Assembly: GCA_030065055.1 (NCBI GenBank)
Contig: JASJDS010000081.1
Location: 1-49,227, forward strand
Source of the DNA: Calothrix sp. MO_192.B10
Lineage (GTDB): Bacteria; Cyanobacteriota; Cyanobacteriia; Cyanobacteriales; Nostocaceae
Direction: 5' to 3'
DNA length: 49,227 nt
Shown in pieces: positions 26,366 through 35,855 of this stretch (position 1 is the stretch's first letter; each line of letters opens with the position of its first letter). A program made the position numbers and the translations under genes. The notes beneath the pieces are model-generated. The model saw only the letters and a list, made by a program, of their open reading frames with translations, ran no database searches and was not told the origin of the DNA.

Positions 26366-27022
26366 ATGAGTCAATCGATTACTGTATCCTGGTCAACGTT
26401 TGATGCCAGACTTCCGGAAGCATCGGTGCAAGTTGACAAAATTTCTAACCACGACCTAATTTTGCGCTGTCAAGTGGGACTGCGCCCGGATCGTGCTGCA
26501 TTTGCAGAACTATTGCGCCGCTACCAGTCTCAAGTCGATCGGGTTTTATATCACTTAGCACCGGATTGGTCCGATAGAGCAGATTTAGCTCAAGAAGTAT
26601 GGATTCGCGTGTATCGGAATATTAACCGACTACAGGAACCAGCTAAGTTTAGGGGCTGGTTGAGCCGCATTGCCACTAACTTGTTCTACGATGAGTTACG
26701 CAAGCGCAAACGAGTTGCGAGTCCTTTATCTTTAGACGCTCCTCGAACCGTAGATGACGGAGAAATGGATTGGGAAATTGCTGGAGACACTCCCGGTCCA
26801 GAAGAAGCACTAACTACCAGAGAATTCTACGAGCAACTGAGGGAAGCAATCGCAGACCTACCAGAAGTATTCCGGACTACAATAGTTCTAAGAGAAATCG
26901 AAGGTTTGGCATATGAAGAAATTGCCGAAATTACCGGTGTTTCTCTTGGGACAGTCAAATCAAGGATTGCCAGGGCTAGGTCTAGATTACAAAGCCAACT
27001 GCAGAATTATATAGATACATAA
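26366..27022 (+). CDS. sigG: ECF RNA polymerase sigma factor, SigG-like
   Basis: A 218-residue group 4 (ECF) sigma factor. Region 2 runs from about 45 to 115 (FAELLRRYQSQVDRVLYHLAP, then DLAQEVWIRVYRNINRLQ and FRGWLSRIATNLFYDELRKRKR), and region 4 from about 160 to 212 (LPEVFRTTIVLREIEGLAYEEIAEITGVSLGTVKSRIARAR). The 45-residue lead and a region-2/4 linker PRTVDDGEMDWEIAGD match cyanobacterial SigG proteins, which respond to envelope stress. The gene has a sigma-E-like promoter of its own and is followed by an anti-sigma gene. Symbol by resemblance. Confidence 0.9.
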   Translation: MSQSITVSWSTFDARLPEASVQVDKISNHDLILRCQVGLRPDRAAFAELLRRYQSQVDRVLYHLAPDWSDRADLAQEVWIRVYRNINRLQEPAKFRGWLSRIATNLFYDELRKRKRVASPLSLDAPRTVDDGEMDWEIAGDTPGPEEALTTREFYEQLREAIADLPEVFRTTIVLREIEGLAYEEIAEITGVSLGTVKSRIARARSRLQSQLQNYIDT

Positions 27023-27179
27023 TTATTTGTATTTTGTTTCTGTTTGATGGCAGATTTTGTCACATTTTATGAAGATAATTTAAAGAAATCTAGAGTGCTT
27101 CTGCCATTACAACAATATTCGATCGAATTCTCGGCTTTTCCCTTGTGTTACCCGGATAAGAATTGGTAATAATGTTAAT

Positions 27180-27788
27180 ATGACTACTGATTCTCAATTT
27201 CACAACCGCTCTTCCTGTCAAAACCATAAAAACATGGCAGACAGAAATACACAACATACCAATCAATTAACGGGTGTTATGGATAGGTCAAAGCGCGATC
27301 GCTTCGAGTTATTGAGTGCTTATCTAGACGGAGAGGTTACTGCCGTCGAACGTAAGCAAGTCGAAAAATGGCTTGCAGAAGATGAAACAGTACAGGGTTT
27401 ATACACCCGATTACTGAAAATCAGGCAAGGTATCCATAACTTACCCGTACCACAACAACAAACTTCAGAAGAAACGGTAACAAAGGTTTTTGTCCGTATC
27501 CGACGGGCAAGGTTGGCTATATTGGGTGGAGGAGCAGCACTCGCTGCTTGTGCGATCGCTGCTGTCACCGGATTGGGCAGTGGCGGTTCATCTATCCCAC
27601 AAATAGCCAAACAAAAACCTGCAAAACAACCGCAAGCGCAAACAATTCCCCAACCACCCTCTTCCCTGAAGGTGGCGATTAATGACCCCATTTTCCCCAT
27701 TCCCAAGGCGATCAAAAAATCACTGCCTAAGACTAGGTCTAAAGTGGAGCCTATGCAAAGCTACTTAGACAGTGAAATGATCAATTAA
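27180..27788 (+). CDS. anti-sigma factor, membrane-anchored
   Basis: A 202-residue protein. The N-terminal cytoplasmic part (about 40-100) contains RFELLSAYLDGEVTAVERKQVEKWLAED, the typical anti-sigma helix that binds ECF sigma factors. A single membrane segment follows at about 111-133, then a Pro/Gln-rich periplasmic tail. The usual zinc motif HxxxCxxC of zinc-type anti-sigma factors is absent, so it binds sigma by the non-zinc version of the fold. It follows the sigma gene by 157 bases. Release by regulated proteolysis is possible; a rhomboid and an M50-like protease are encoded elsewhere in the window, but no link is shown. Confidence 0.85.
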   Translation: MTTDSQFHNRSSCQNHKNMADRNTQHTNQLTGVMDRSKRDRFELLSAYLDGEVTAVERKQVEKWLAEDETVQGLYTRLLKIRQGIHNLPVPQQQTSEETVTKVFVRIRRARLAILGGGAALAACAIAAVTGLGSGGSSIPQIAKQKPAKQPQAQTIPQPPSSLKVAINDPIFPIPKAIKKSLPKTRSKVEPMQSYLDSEMIN

Positions 27789-27847
27789 TTCGCACAATAC
27801 ACCTCTGAAAAATTAACTGCATACAGTTAATCTCATATACTAACGCT

Positions 27848-28330
27848 CTATTCCCGTGGTGGTGCGTTCTCAACTGCGCTCCACCAACCATTGGCTTGGG
27901 GTTTTCCTTTTAGTTGGTCAACCCTCTGCCTACTCATTAAATACACCCAAGCTTTTCCCTGTATTTTCCTCTGTAAGTCGAATATCTCAACTTGCTCCCG
28001 ATTATATAGGTTATTTGATTTTTGTCGAGAGGGGTGATAGCCCTCAAGGGCATCTAGGTCAGATAAAATATTGGCATTCTCAAACTCTAAGAGATAGCCA
28101 TACACTAGGTTATCTCCACTAGTCATTGCTGGATAACCCATAGGTAGGGAGAATAGTTCCCCATAGGCGATCGCCCCTTTGGCACTTACTACTTTACCAG
28201 CGCAGTATTGCTGGTGATATGCTTCTCCTGGCTTCAGGGTACCGTAGACAAAAACCCGCAATCGACTAGAAAATTTTGCATTTAATTCATTCATCACTTT
28301 TTTTGAGCAACTGTTTTCTTTGTCTAGCAT
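27848..28330 (-). CDS. gamma-glutamylcyclotransferase-like protein
   Basis: A 160-residue protein of the GGCT/AIG2-like fold. [11 protein letters not shown] (27-36) is the diagnostic phosphate/substrate loop, and the catalytic acid is probably Glu96 in DALEGYHP, with YNREQVEIF and AWVYLM completing the sheet. Members cleave gamma-glutamyl amino acids or related amides, but exact substrate is unknown. The ATG at 28330 and the ATG at 28294 are both possible starts; the second leaves more room for promoters shared with leuS, which diverges from 28380. Convergent with the anti-sigma gene. Confidence 0.88.
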   Translation of the reverse strand: MLDKENSCSKKVMNELNAKFSSRLRVFVYGTLKPGEAYHQQYCAGKVVSAKGAIAYGELFSLPMGYPAMTSGDNLVYGYLLEFENANILSDLDALEGYHPSRQKSNNLYNREQVEIFDLQRKIQGKAWVYLMSRQRVDQLKGKPQANGWWSAVENAPPRE

Positions 28331-28379
28331 CTACAATATTGAGACAGACCAGATTACAGATCCAGTAGGAGTACTTTCG

Positions 28380-30950
28380 GTGGATTCCCGATACAACCCA
28401 GCAGAAATTGAGGAAAAATGGCAACAAGCATGGACTGAACAAGGCTTGGATAAAACGCCTACAGAGAATCAAAAGCCCAAATTTTATGCCCTTTCCATGT
28501 TCCCCTATCCATCGGGCAGCCTGCACATGGGGCATGTCCGTAATTATACGATTACCGATGTAATTGCCCGCCTCAAACGTATGCAAGGTTATCGGGTATT
28601 ACATCCCATGGGATGGGATGCCTTTGGCTTACCCGCAGAAAATGCTGCCATTGATAGGGGGGTACCTCCAGCAAAGTGGACCTATCAAAATATCGACCAG
28701 ATGCGCCAGCAATTAAAGCGTCTGGGTTTATCCATAGACTGGGAACGGGAATTAGCTACCTGTTCCCCAGATTATTACAAATGGACCCAGTGGATATTTT
28801 TGCAGTTTTATGGTGCGGGTTTGGCTTACCAAAAAGAAGCTGCCGTGAACTGGGACCCCGTTGACCAAACTGTGTTGGCAAATGAACAAGTTGATAACGA
28901 AGGTAGGGGCTTTCGTTCCGGTGCGAAGGTGGAACGAAAACTTTTGCGCCAGTGGTTTCTCAAGATTACCGATTATGCTGAAGAATTGTTAACTGACCTT
29001 GACAAATTGCCGGGATGGCCAGAAAGGGTCAAATTAATGCAAGCTAATTGGATTGGGAAATCCACTGGGGCATATTTGGAATTTCCCATTGTGGGGATGG
29101 ATGAAAAAATTGGGGTTTATACCACTCGTCCTGATACCGTTTATGGGGTTAGTTATGTGGTGTTGGCACCGGAACATCCTCTGACAGCAAAAGTAACTAC
29201 ACCGGACAGAAAAGCTGTTGTGGAAGCTTTTGTGGAAGAAGTTACCAATGAAAGCGAATTAGAACGTACTGCTGAAGATAAACCCAAGCGGGGTATTCCT
29301 ACTGGTGGTAAGGCAATTAACCCATTTACCGGAGAAGAAATTCCCATCTGGATTGCCGATTATGTCCTGTATGAGTACGGTACGGGTGCGGTGATGGGTG
29401 TACCAGCCCACGATACCAGGGATTTTAAATTTGCCCAGGAACAGAATTTACCGATTAAGGTAGTCATTATCCCAGAGGGTGGGGATGCATCGGCAGAATT
29501 AACTGCTGCTCATACCGAACCAGGAGTTATGGTAAATTCCCAACAGTTTGATGGGATGAATTCCAGCGATGGGAAACAAGCCATAATTGAATTTGCTGAA
29601 AAACAAGGTTTTGGTAAAGCAAGGGTACAATACCGTTTGCGAGATTGGCTCATTTCCCGGCAAAGATATTGGGGAGCGCCTATTCCCATCATTCACTGTC
29701 CTAATTGTGGTGCAGTTCCCGTCCCTGAAGCTGATTTACCCGTAAAATTGCCAGAAGATGTGGAATTATCTGGACGCGGTGCTTCACCCCTCACCCAGTT
29801 GGAAAGTTGGGTTAATGTACCTTGTCCTAGTTGTGGTACTCCAGCCAAGCGGGAAACCGACACTATGGATACCTTTATTGATTCTTCATGGTATTTCTTG
29901 CGCTATGCTGATGCTACCAACGAAGGACAAATATTTGATTCTGATAAGGTAAACGACTGGCTACCTGTGGATCAATATGTGGGTGGGATTGAACACGCTA
30001 TTTTGCATCTATTGTATTCCCGCTTCTTTACTAAAGTATTGCGTGACAGAGGTTTATTTAACTTTGACGAACCCTTCCAGAAGTTGTTAACCCAAGGTAT
30101 GGTACAGGGTTTAACTTACATGAACCCCAACAAATCTGGTAAGGATAAGTGGATTCCCTCCCAAAATGTCGATCCGGCAAATCCCTGCGATCCCCAGACT
30201 GGAGAACCCCTACAACGGCTTTATGCCACCATGTCTAAGTCTAAGGGTAATGGTGTTGCACCGGAAGATGTAATTGCCAAATATGGTGTAGATACGGCAC
30301 GGATGTTTATCATGTTTAAAGCCCCTCCAGAAAAGGACTTGGAATGGGATGAAGCAGATGTAGAAGGGCAATTCCGCTTTTTAAACCGGGTGTGGCGATT
30401 AGTAATAGATTTTGCTAACCAACCAACATCATCAACAAAACAATCCAAAAATCCTCCATCTAAAATTGAAAAGGACTTACGCAGAGCAATTCACACTGCT
30501 ATCAAAGAAGTCAGCGAAGATTTGGATGGTGAGTATCAATTCAATACCGCCATTTCCGAGTTGATGAAGTTAAGTAACGCCATCACTGACGCTAAATGCA
30601 AAGACTCACCAATTTATGCAGAAGGTATTCGGACTTTGGTGTTGTTACTAGCTCCCTTTGCACCCCATATAACTGATGAATTGTGGCATTTGTTGGGTAA
30701 TACTAACTCAATTCACAGTGAAACTTGGCTAAATTACGAGCCAGAGGCATTAGTTGCCGATGAAATTACCTTGGTAATTCAAATTATGGGTAAAACTCGT
30801 GGTGCAATTCAAGTCCCTGCAACTAGTGATAAAGCTACCTTGGAAAAATATGCTCGGGAATCCGAGGTTGCTCAACGCTATATCGAAGGTAAGGAAGTTA
30901 AAAAGACGATTGTTGTACCTGGTAAGCTGGTAAACTTTGTGATCGGATAA
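28380..30950 (+). CDS. leuS: leucine--tRNA ligase
   Basis: A class Ia synthetase of 856 residues from a GTG at 28380, which has AGGAG nine bases upstream and yields the usual [18 protein letters not shown] opening. The frame stays open to a TTG at 28320, but that lead is unconserved and would overlap the divergent gene. The HMGH signature is at about 49-52 ([12 protein letters not shown]), the editing domain (CP1) lies at about 220-410, and the MSKSKGNG signature is at about residue 618. Length is normal. It charges tRNA-Leu and proofreads. Confidence 0.98.
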   Translation: MDSRYNPAEIEEKWQQAWTEQGLDKTPTENQKPKFYALSMFPYPSGSLHMGHVRNYTITDVIARLKRMQGYRVLHPMGWDAFGLPAENAAIDRGVPPAKWTYQNIDQMRQQLKRLGLSIDWERELATCSPDYYKWTQWIFLQFYGAGLAYQKEAAVNWDPVDQTVLANEQVDNEGRGFRSGAKVERKLLRQWFLKITDYAEELLTDLDKLPGWPERVKLMQANWIGKSTGAYLEFPIVGMDEKIGVYTTRPDTVYGVSYVVLAPEHPLTAKVTTPDRKAVVEAFVEEVTNESELERTAEDKPKRGIPTGGKAINPFTGEEIPIWIADYVLYEYGTGAVMGVPAHDTRDFKFAQEQNLPIKVVIIPEGGDASAELTAAHTEPGVMVNSQQFDGMNSSDGKQAIIEFAEKQGFGKARVQYRLRDWLISRQRYWGAPIPIIHCPNCGAVPVPEADLPVKLPEDVELSGRGASPLTQLESWVNVPCPSCGTPAKRETDTMDTFIDSSWYFLRYADATNEGQIFDSDKVNDWLPVDQYVGGIEHAILHLLYSRFFTKVLRDRGLFNFDEPFQKLLTQGMVQGLTYMNPNKSGKDKWIPSQNVDPANPCDPQTGEPLQRLYATMSKSKGNGVAPEDVIAKYGVDTARMFIMFKAPPEKDLEWDEADVEGQFRFLNRVWRLVIDFANQPTSSTKQSKNPPSKIEKDLRRAIHTAIKEVSEDLDGEYQFNTAISELMKLSNAITDAKCKDSPIYAEGIRTLVLLLAPFAPHITDELWHLLGNTNSIHSETWLNYEPEALVADEITLVIQIMGKTRGAIQVPATSDKATLEKYARESEVAQRYIEGKEVKKTIVVPGKLVNFVIG

Positions 30951-31517
30951 AATTATTTCGTCATACCCAGTGATGAGATTTACCGTCGCTAGTCATACAT
31001 GAATGGCTAGTGACACAACACCAGTAATTTTTCCAATATGACTCATAAAGAACACGAAAAAGCACTTGAGGCTTTACTGGCACCCAAGCACTCTCCCGTA
31101 AAAAAGTATACCAATCCACCAGTTTGATGCAACATTGGAAATCCGCAATACCTAAGGTTTATGGGGCATTACGAAAATAATTAGTGACAAACAGGTTGTG
31201 AAGTGGTATCACTCCTTGCACAAATAAAGAATATCGTTTTTGCAATCGATCAGGGAATCTGGTGAGTGACAGTTTATAAACTGACACTCGTATAACCGAG
31301 TAGAAAATAGTCTCCATGCGATCGCAAATTAGGTAAATTTTGCTCTTGACCCCATACTCAAGATGGTATAAGAACATGCTGGTACCTGATAGTAATTTAT
31401 CACTAGAGTAACTAGGTGAAGGAGTGAAGGAGTGAGGGAGTGAGGGAGTGATGGAGTAATAAACAATAAGGAATGTGGATAAAATAAAGTACAACTCTTA
31501 AATTTATGTAATCTAAT

Positions 31518-31549
31518 GTTGGGTTACGCTGTCGCTTCACCCAACCTAC
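31518..31549. repeat. short GTAGGTTGGGTT-family inverted repeat
   Basis: TGTTGGGT and ACCCAACCTAC flank a short centre GCTGTCGCTTC. Short copy of the element at 10417-10517. Confidence 0.6.
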
Positions 31550-31639
31550 AAAGAATTGTCAGTTAATAAATCCAAGTTCCTAAGTAATAAATAATAAAGA
31601 AAATTTGCCTCCTTGTCCCTTTGTCCCCCCACACTTCCT

Positions 31640-31706
31640 AACTCCTAACTACGAACTACGAACTCCGAACTCCAAACTACGAACTCCGAACTCCGAATTC
31701 CGAACT
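31640..31706. repeat. heptanucleotide array ACGAACT/CCGAACT
   Basis: About nine imperfect seven-base units such as TACGAACTACGAACTCCGAA run from 31640 to 31706, ending about 13 bases before the GHMP kinase start. The reading frame of the kinase stays open through it, which would add repeat-encoded residues (LRTPNS-type) if an upstream start were used. Confidence 0.9.
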
Positions 31707-31718
31707 CTAAATGGAAGC

Positions 31719-32783
31719 ATGAAAATTGAGAACTTGTTTGTACCGGGAAGACTGTGTCTGTTTGGAGAACACAGTGATTGGGCGGGAGGTTATCGTTTCT
31801 TAAATCCGCTACTACATAAGGGTTACACATTAATTACTGGTACCAATCAGGGACTATATGCTCGGGTAAAGCCCCATTCAAACCAGTTTATTTTCCGTAC
31901 TTGGCTTGCAGATGGCACCGAAAAAGTCTTAACTTTACCAATGGCAGAGCAACCATTACTGGCTGAAGCTCAAACGGGGGGATTTTTCAGTTATGCTGCT
32001 GGGGTAGCATATCAATTGCTGATACATTCTGATGTTGGCGGATTGGAAATCGACAATTACTTAACAGATTTACCAATTAAAAAAGGGTTGTCATCCAGTG
32101 CAGCTATTTGTGTTCTGGTGGCGAAGGCATTCAATCAAGTTTATGACCTAAAAATGACCATACCTCAACAAATGGAGTTTGCCTATTTGGGAGAAACTAC
32201 TACCCCCTCCCGTTGTGGACGGATGGACCAGGCTTGTGCTTATGGCGATCGCCCTATTACTATGGTATTTGATGGGGAGGGTGTGGATGTGATTCCCCTA
32301 CAGGTACCCCAGGATCTATTTTTTGTCATAGTGGATTTAGGTGCAGAAAAAAATACCCAGGAAATTCTCAGTCAACTCCATCAGTGTTATCCCTTTGCCA
32401 AAAATGAATTGCAAAGGAATGTCCAGAAATATCTTGGTGAGGTTAGTTATCAAATTACCCAAGCAGCAGCTGATGCTTTACAAGTAGGGAATGCTGAACA
32501 ACTTGGTATGCTAATGAAACAAGCACAGGCTCAATTCGATCATTATCTCATTCCTGCCTGTTGGCAACAGTTAACTGCGCCTATCTTACACAAATTACTT
32601 GCTTATCCACCCATTCAACCTTATATTTGGGGCGGAAAGGGTGTTGGCTCTCAAGGGGATGGAACTGCACAATTGATTGCAAAAGACAAGGAAAGTCAAC
32701 AAAAAGTAATAGAGATTATTGAGCAGGATTTTCCCCAAATGCAATGTTTGCAACTGACAATTTATGCGAATCAATCAAGTTAA
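31719..32783 (+). CDS. GHMP-family sugar kinase
   Basis: A 354-residue kinase from the ATG at 31719 (GGAAG upstream). It begins FVPGRLCLFGEHSDWAGG, the galactokinase/GHMP N-terminal substrate signature, and has the ATP loop LPIKKGLSSSAAICVL near 117-132. GKGVGSQGDGTA near the end is the C-terminal glycine-rich GHMP motif. It should phosphorylate a sugar at C1; which sugar is open, glucuronate or galactose being possible. The next gene, a nucleotidyltransferase, overlaps it by 20 bases, so sugar-1-phosphate is probably passed on to it to make an NDP-sugar. The upstream part of the frame is a heptamer repeat and is not real protein. Confidence 0.85.
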   Translation: MKIENLFVPGRLCLFGEHSDWAGGYRFLNPLLHKGYTLITGTNQGLYARVKPHSNQFIFRTWLADGTEKVLTLPMAEQPLLAEAQTGGFFSYAAGVAYQLLIHSDVGGLEIDNYLTDLPIKKGLSSSAAICVLVAKAFNQVYDLKMTIPQQMEFAYLGETTTPSRCGRMDQACAYGDRPITMVFDGEGVDVIPLQVPQDLFFVIVDLGAEKNTQEILSQLHQCYPFAKNELQRNVQKYLGEVSYQITQAAADALQVGNAEQLGMLMKQAQAQFDHYLIPACWQQLTAPILHKLLAYPPIQPYIWGGKGVGSQGDGTAQLIAKDKESQQKVIEIIEQDFPQMQCLQLTIYANQSS

Positions 32784-33645
32784 AAAAGCGGTAATTCCGG
32801 CTGCTGGTTTTGGCACTAGACTGTTTCCAGCGACTAAAGTTGTGAAGAAGGAGTTATTTCCAATTATTGATAGGGATGGTAAGGCTAAACCTGTCATTCA
32901 AGTAATTGTGGAAGAAGCAGTTAGCGCTGGAATTGAAGAAATTGGCATTGTCACTCAACCAGAGGATACAAAAGTTTTTGCAGACTATTTTCAAACAGTC
33001 CCTTCCAAAGAGCTTTTTGCGAAACTCTCACCAGAAAATCAAGAATATAGTCGATATCTTCAGCAGCTAGGAAATAGGATTACAATCTTAACTCAGGATA
33101 AGCAGGAAGGTTACGGACACGCGGTATTTTGTGCAAAATCATGGGTTAAAGATGAACCATTTTTATTAATGTTGGGTGACCATATTTATTCATCTGCAAT
33201 TAATATATCATGTACGCGGCAACTTTTAGATGTATATGAAACAGTTAATCATAGTGTTTTGGGATTGACATTGATGCCAGCAGAAACTATTTCTAAGGCT
33301 GGTTGTGTTACAGGTAAATGGCAAGAATTAAATTCCATACTTACCCTAACTGAAATTTATGAGAAACCTACCCTTGAATATGCACGGCAAAATTTGCGGG
33401 TAGAGGGGATGGAAGAAGATAATTTTCTATGCGTATTTGGTTTATATGTATTGACACCAAAAATATTTGACTTGTTGGGTGACAATATTCATAACAATTT
33501 GCGAGAAAGGGGTGAATTTCAGTTGACTTCCTGTCTGGAAAAATTACGTCAAATAGAAGGGATGACAGGATATATTATTCAAGGAAAAAGTTTTGATATT
33601 GGTTTGCCAGATTGTTATCGACAAACGATGATTGATTTTAGCTAA
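32764..33645 (+). CDS. sugar-1-phosphate nucleotidyltransferase (GalU-like)
   Basis: A 293-residue nucleotidyltransferase. Residues 9-31 (AVIPAAGFGTRLFPATKVVKKE) are the nucleotide-binding loop of the GalU/UTP-glucose-1-phosphate uridylyltransferase group; LLMLGDHIYSS carries the metal-binding Asp, and TEIYEKP and FCVFGLYVLTPKIF are family segments. It should form UDP- or other NDP-sugars. The start lies inside the end of the upstream GHMP kinase gene (20-base overlap), so both are made from one message, most likely for successive steps of sugar salvage or cell-surface polysaccharide supply. Substrate is not proved. Confidence 0.88.
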   Translation: MRINQVKKAVIPAAGFGTRLFPATKVVKKELFPIIDRDGKAKPVIQVIVEEAVSAGIEEIGIVTQPEDTKVFADYFQTVPSKELFAKLSPENQEYSRYLQQLGNRITILTQDKQEGYGHAVFCAKSWVKDEPFLLMLGDHIYSSAINISCTRQLLDVYETVNHSVLGLTLMPAETISKAGCVTGKWQELNSILTLTEIYEKPTLEYARQNLRVEGMEEDNFLCVFGLYVLTPKIFDLLGDNIHNNLRERGEFQLTSCLEKLRQIEGMTGYIIQGKSFDIGLPDCYRQTMIDFS

Positions 33646-33674
33646 CTACTGATAGATGAATTTTGCGAACAATA

Positions 33675-33707
33675 AGATCCCCGACTTTTTGAAAAAGTCG
33701 GGGATCT
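33675..33707. repeat. GATCCCCGACTT palindrome, copy 2
   Basis: Stem AGATCCCCGACTTTT / AAAAGTCGGGGATCT, loop TGA. One base pair differs from copy 1 in a compensated way (C-G to T-A). It sits between two convergent genes and may end transcription from both. Confidence 0.95.
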
Positions 33708-33742
33708 GAGTCTCTCCATTTTTATGGGTGATTTTTGACTTG

Positions 33743-35617
33743 TCACGTTCCTAACATTTGTAAATTATGCAAGGTAGAATAAAGTCCTTCTTGCTGCAAT
33801 AATTGTTCGTGACTACCTTGTTCGATTAATTCCCCATATTTGAGAACAAAAATGCGATCCACATTACGAATGGTGGATAAGCGGTGAGCAATAATAATTG
33901 CAGTTCTTCGTTGTAAAAGTTGCTCTAAAGCTTGTTGAACTAAAGCTTCTGTACCCACATCTAAACTAGCTGTCGCTTCATCTAATACCAAGATTTGGGG
34001 ATTGCGAATGGCTGCGCGAGCAAAAGCCAAGAGTTGTTTTTGTCCACTGGAAATGTTTGTCCCCCTTTCTCTGAGTTGGGTATTGTAGCTTTGGGGTAGT
34101 TGTTCGATAAATGAAGCAACATTGGTTTTTTCTGCCGCTTCTTGAACTTCCTCAATGGTATAACCATCCCCTAAGGTGATATTACTTTTCACATCCCCGG
34201 CAAACAAAAAACCATCTTGGAGAATTACCGCCATATATCGCCGTAATTCGGCTTGGGGTACTTCACGAATATCCACCCCATCAACTAAAATTCTCCCTTT
34301 TGTGGGTTCGTATAGGCGGCATAATAGCCTGATAATAGTACTTTTCCCAGCACCAGTAGGACCAACTAATGCGATTTTTTCTCCAGGATGAATGATAAAA
34401 TCAAGGTCTTTGATCACATAATCATTTTCTTTGTAAGCAAACCAAACATTCTCAAACCGGATTTCTCCCAATTTGTGACTGACATTGCCATTTTCAGAAT
34501 TGTCTACAATTTCATCGATATAGCCAAATTGAGAATCAAAAATAGAAAATCGGGGATTTGCGCGATCGCGAATTTCTATGGGTTCATCTAAAATATTACT
34601 AACCCGTTCTATGGCTGTAAAACCAGATTGAATGACGGTGAATTTTTCCGCGAACTGCTGTAGAGGTTGGAATAATCGCTGGGCATAGAATATAAATGCA
34701 GATAACACACCAAAAGTCAAGTTTTGTTTCAGTAATAAATCCCCACCAATCCACAAAACTCCAGCAATTGCCACTAGTCCCACCCATTCTAATGTGGCAG
34801 AAACAGCAGAATCATAGAAGATAGTGGTATCTACTTGACGGACATATTGTTTATTTTTAGTGCGAAACAACTCCGAGTTAAACTTTTCCCGGCGGAACAA
34901 TTGCACAATATTAATGCCAACAATATTTTCCTGGAGTTGGGAGTTAAGGATGGAAAGTTCTTCCCGCGCTTTATAATTTGCCTGACGATATTGCTTCTGA
35001 AAATAAACAATTATCCCAGATATGGGTACAAGTATTAGCAGTAGCAGCAAAGCCATTTGCCACTGGGTAGAAAACATAAAGCCGAGAATCACCACCATCG
35101 AAAATAAATCGGAGACAATACCAATTGCTCCCGTGGCAAATACATCTCCCAATACTTCCACGTCACTGGTTAGCCTAGTGATTAGTTTACCAATGGGCGT
35201 GCGATCGAAAAAACGTACAGCTAGGGATGTGACATGGTGAAATAAGTCTTGGCGAATTTCCGCAGTAATGTTTTGTCCAATTTTCTGAACCAAGTACCCC
35301 TGGAAGCCTGTAAGTAAGAGCCGAATAATGACTGTTAATAGTAATAAAGCCTGTAAAATCCCTAATCCCTGTAATTGGGGAAGATTTTTGAGAAACCTAT
35401 AGGTAGTTGGTTCTTGACGAATTAAGGAGATTACCTGTCCAATTAATAGGGGTTGAATGGCATTAGCAACTGCTATGGGTATTAGTAGCAGCATAGACAG
35501 TGCCAACATTCTCCTATGGTGACGGGCGTAAGGTAGTAGACGCAAAAATAACCGCCAATCATTGTTACGTTGACGGTTTTGTGTATCAGCTTTTTTCACG
35601 ACTGGGAGGGTACTCAT
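33743..35617 (-). CDS. ABC exporter (fused permease and ATPase)
   Basis: A 624-residue half-transporter. Six membrane segments lie within about 35-330, followed by a 35-residue acidic linker and the ATPase domain from 385. Walker A is GPTGAGKST (419-427), the signature is NISSGQKQLL (521-530, Ser replacing Leu in LSGGQ, which is common), and Walker B is ILVLDEATA with the D-loop SLD. It belongs to the MsbA/LmrA-like group that exports lipids, drugs or peptides as a homodimer; substrate unknown. No peptidase domain. Immediately upstream of its start is a repeat tract; it faces the sugar nucleotidyltransferase. Confidence 0.95.
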   Translation of the reverse strand: MSTLPVVKKADTQNRQRNNDWRLFLRLLPYARHHRRMLALSMLLLIPIAVANAIQPLLIGQVISLIRQEPTTYRFLKNLPQLQGLGILQALLLLTVIIRLLLTGFQGYLVQKIGQNITAEIRQDLFHHVTSLAVRFFDRTPIGKLITRLTSDVEVLGDVFATGAIGIVSDLFSMVVILGFMFSTQWQMALLLLLILVPISGIIVYFQKQYRQANYKAREELSILNSQLQENIVGINIVQLFRREKFNSELFRTKNKQYVRQVDTTIFYDSAVSATLEWVGLVAIAGVLWIGGDLLLKQNLTFGVLSAFIFYAQRLFQPLQQFAEKFTVIQSGFTAIERVSNILDEPIEIRDRANPRFSIFDSQFGYIDEIVDNSENGNVSHKLGEIRFENVWFAYKENDYVIKDLDFIIHPGEKIALVGPTGAGKSTIIRLLCRLYEPTKGRILVDGVDIREVPQAELRRYMAVILQDGFLFAGDVKSNITLGDGYTIEEVQEAAEKTNVASFIEQLPQSYNTQLRERGTNISSGQKQLLAFARAAIRNPQILVLDEATASLDVGTEALVQQALEQLLQRRTAIIIAHRLSTIRNVDRIFVLKYGELIEQGSHEQLLQQEGLYSTLHNLQMLGT

Positions 35618-35635
35618 AATAAAAGCATTATATAA

Positions 35636-35850
35636 GGGAGTGGCGGAGTGAGGGAGTGATGGTTGATAGTTGGTAGTTGTTAGTTGTTAGTTGTTAGTTG
35701 TTAGTTGGTGGTTGACGGTTGACGGTTGACAGTCTTTAATTCATCATTCCTTCACTCTTTCCCTCCTTCACTCCTTCCCTCTTTCCCTCTTTCACTCCTT
35801 CCCTCTTTCCCTCCTTCCCTCCGGGCGGGGAAACCCCGCCCCTACTCCTT
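35636..35850. repeat. mixed heptamer/octamer repeat tract
   Basis: Runs of GTTGTTA and GTTGACG (35660-35730), then CTTTCCCT/CCTTCACT octamers (35755-35819), and a GGGCGGGGAAACCCCGCCCC hairpin near 35824. The tract separates the ABC exporter start from the rhomboid gene stop. Confidence 0.9.
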
Positions 35851-35855
35851 CCCTC

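Larger units (their letters stand above)
30951..31718. other. intergenic stretch with repeats
   Basis: About 770 bases without a supported gene. It holds a hairpin at 30985-31014 (GTCGCTAGTCAT / ATGGCTAGTGAC), a 29-codon frame at 31038-31127 of doubtful meaning, a GAAGGAGT octamer run at 31419-31460, a GTTGGGTT palindrome at 31518-31549, and a heptamer array at 31640-31706. Confidence 0.55.

Noticed and set aside
31038-31127. 29-codon frame after leuS
   Set aside because: Too short, no motif, and no support beyond an ATG and stop.
35636-35850. CRISPR-like repeats near the ABC exporter
   Set aside because: Contiguous short units without unique spacers and no cas genes in the window.
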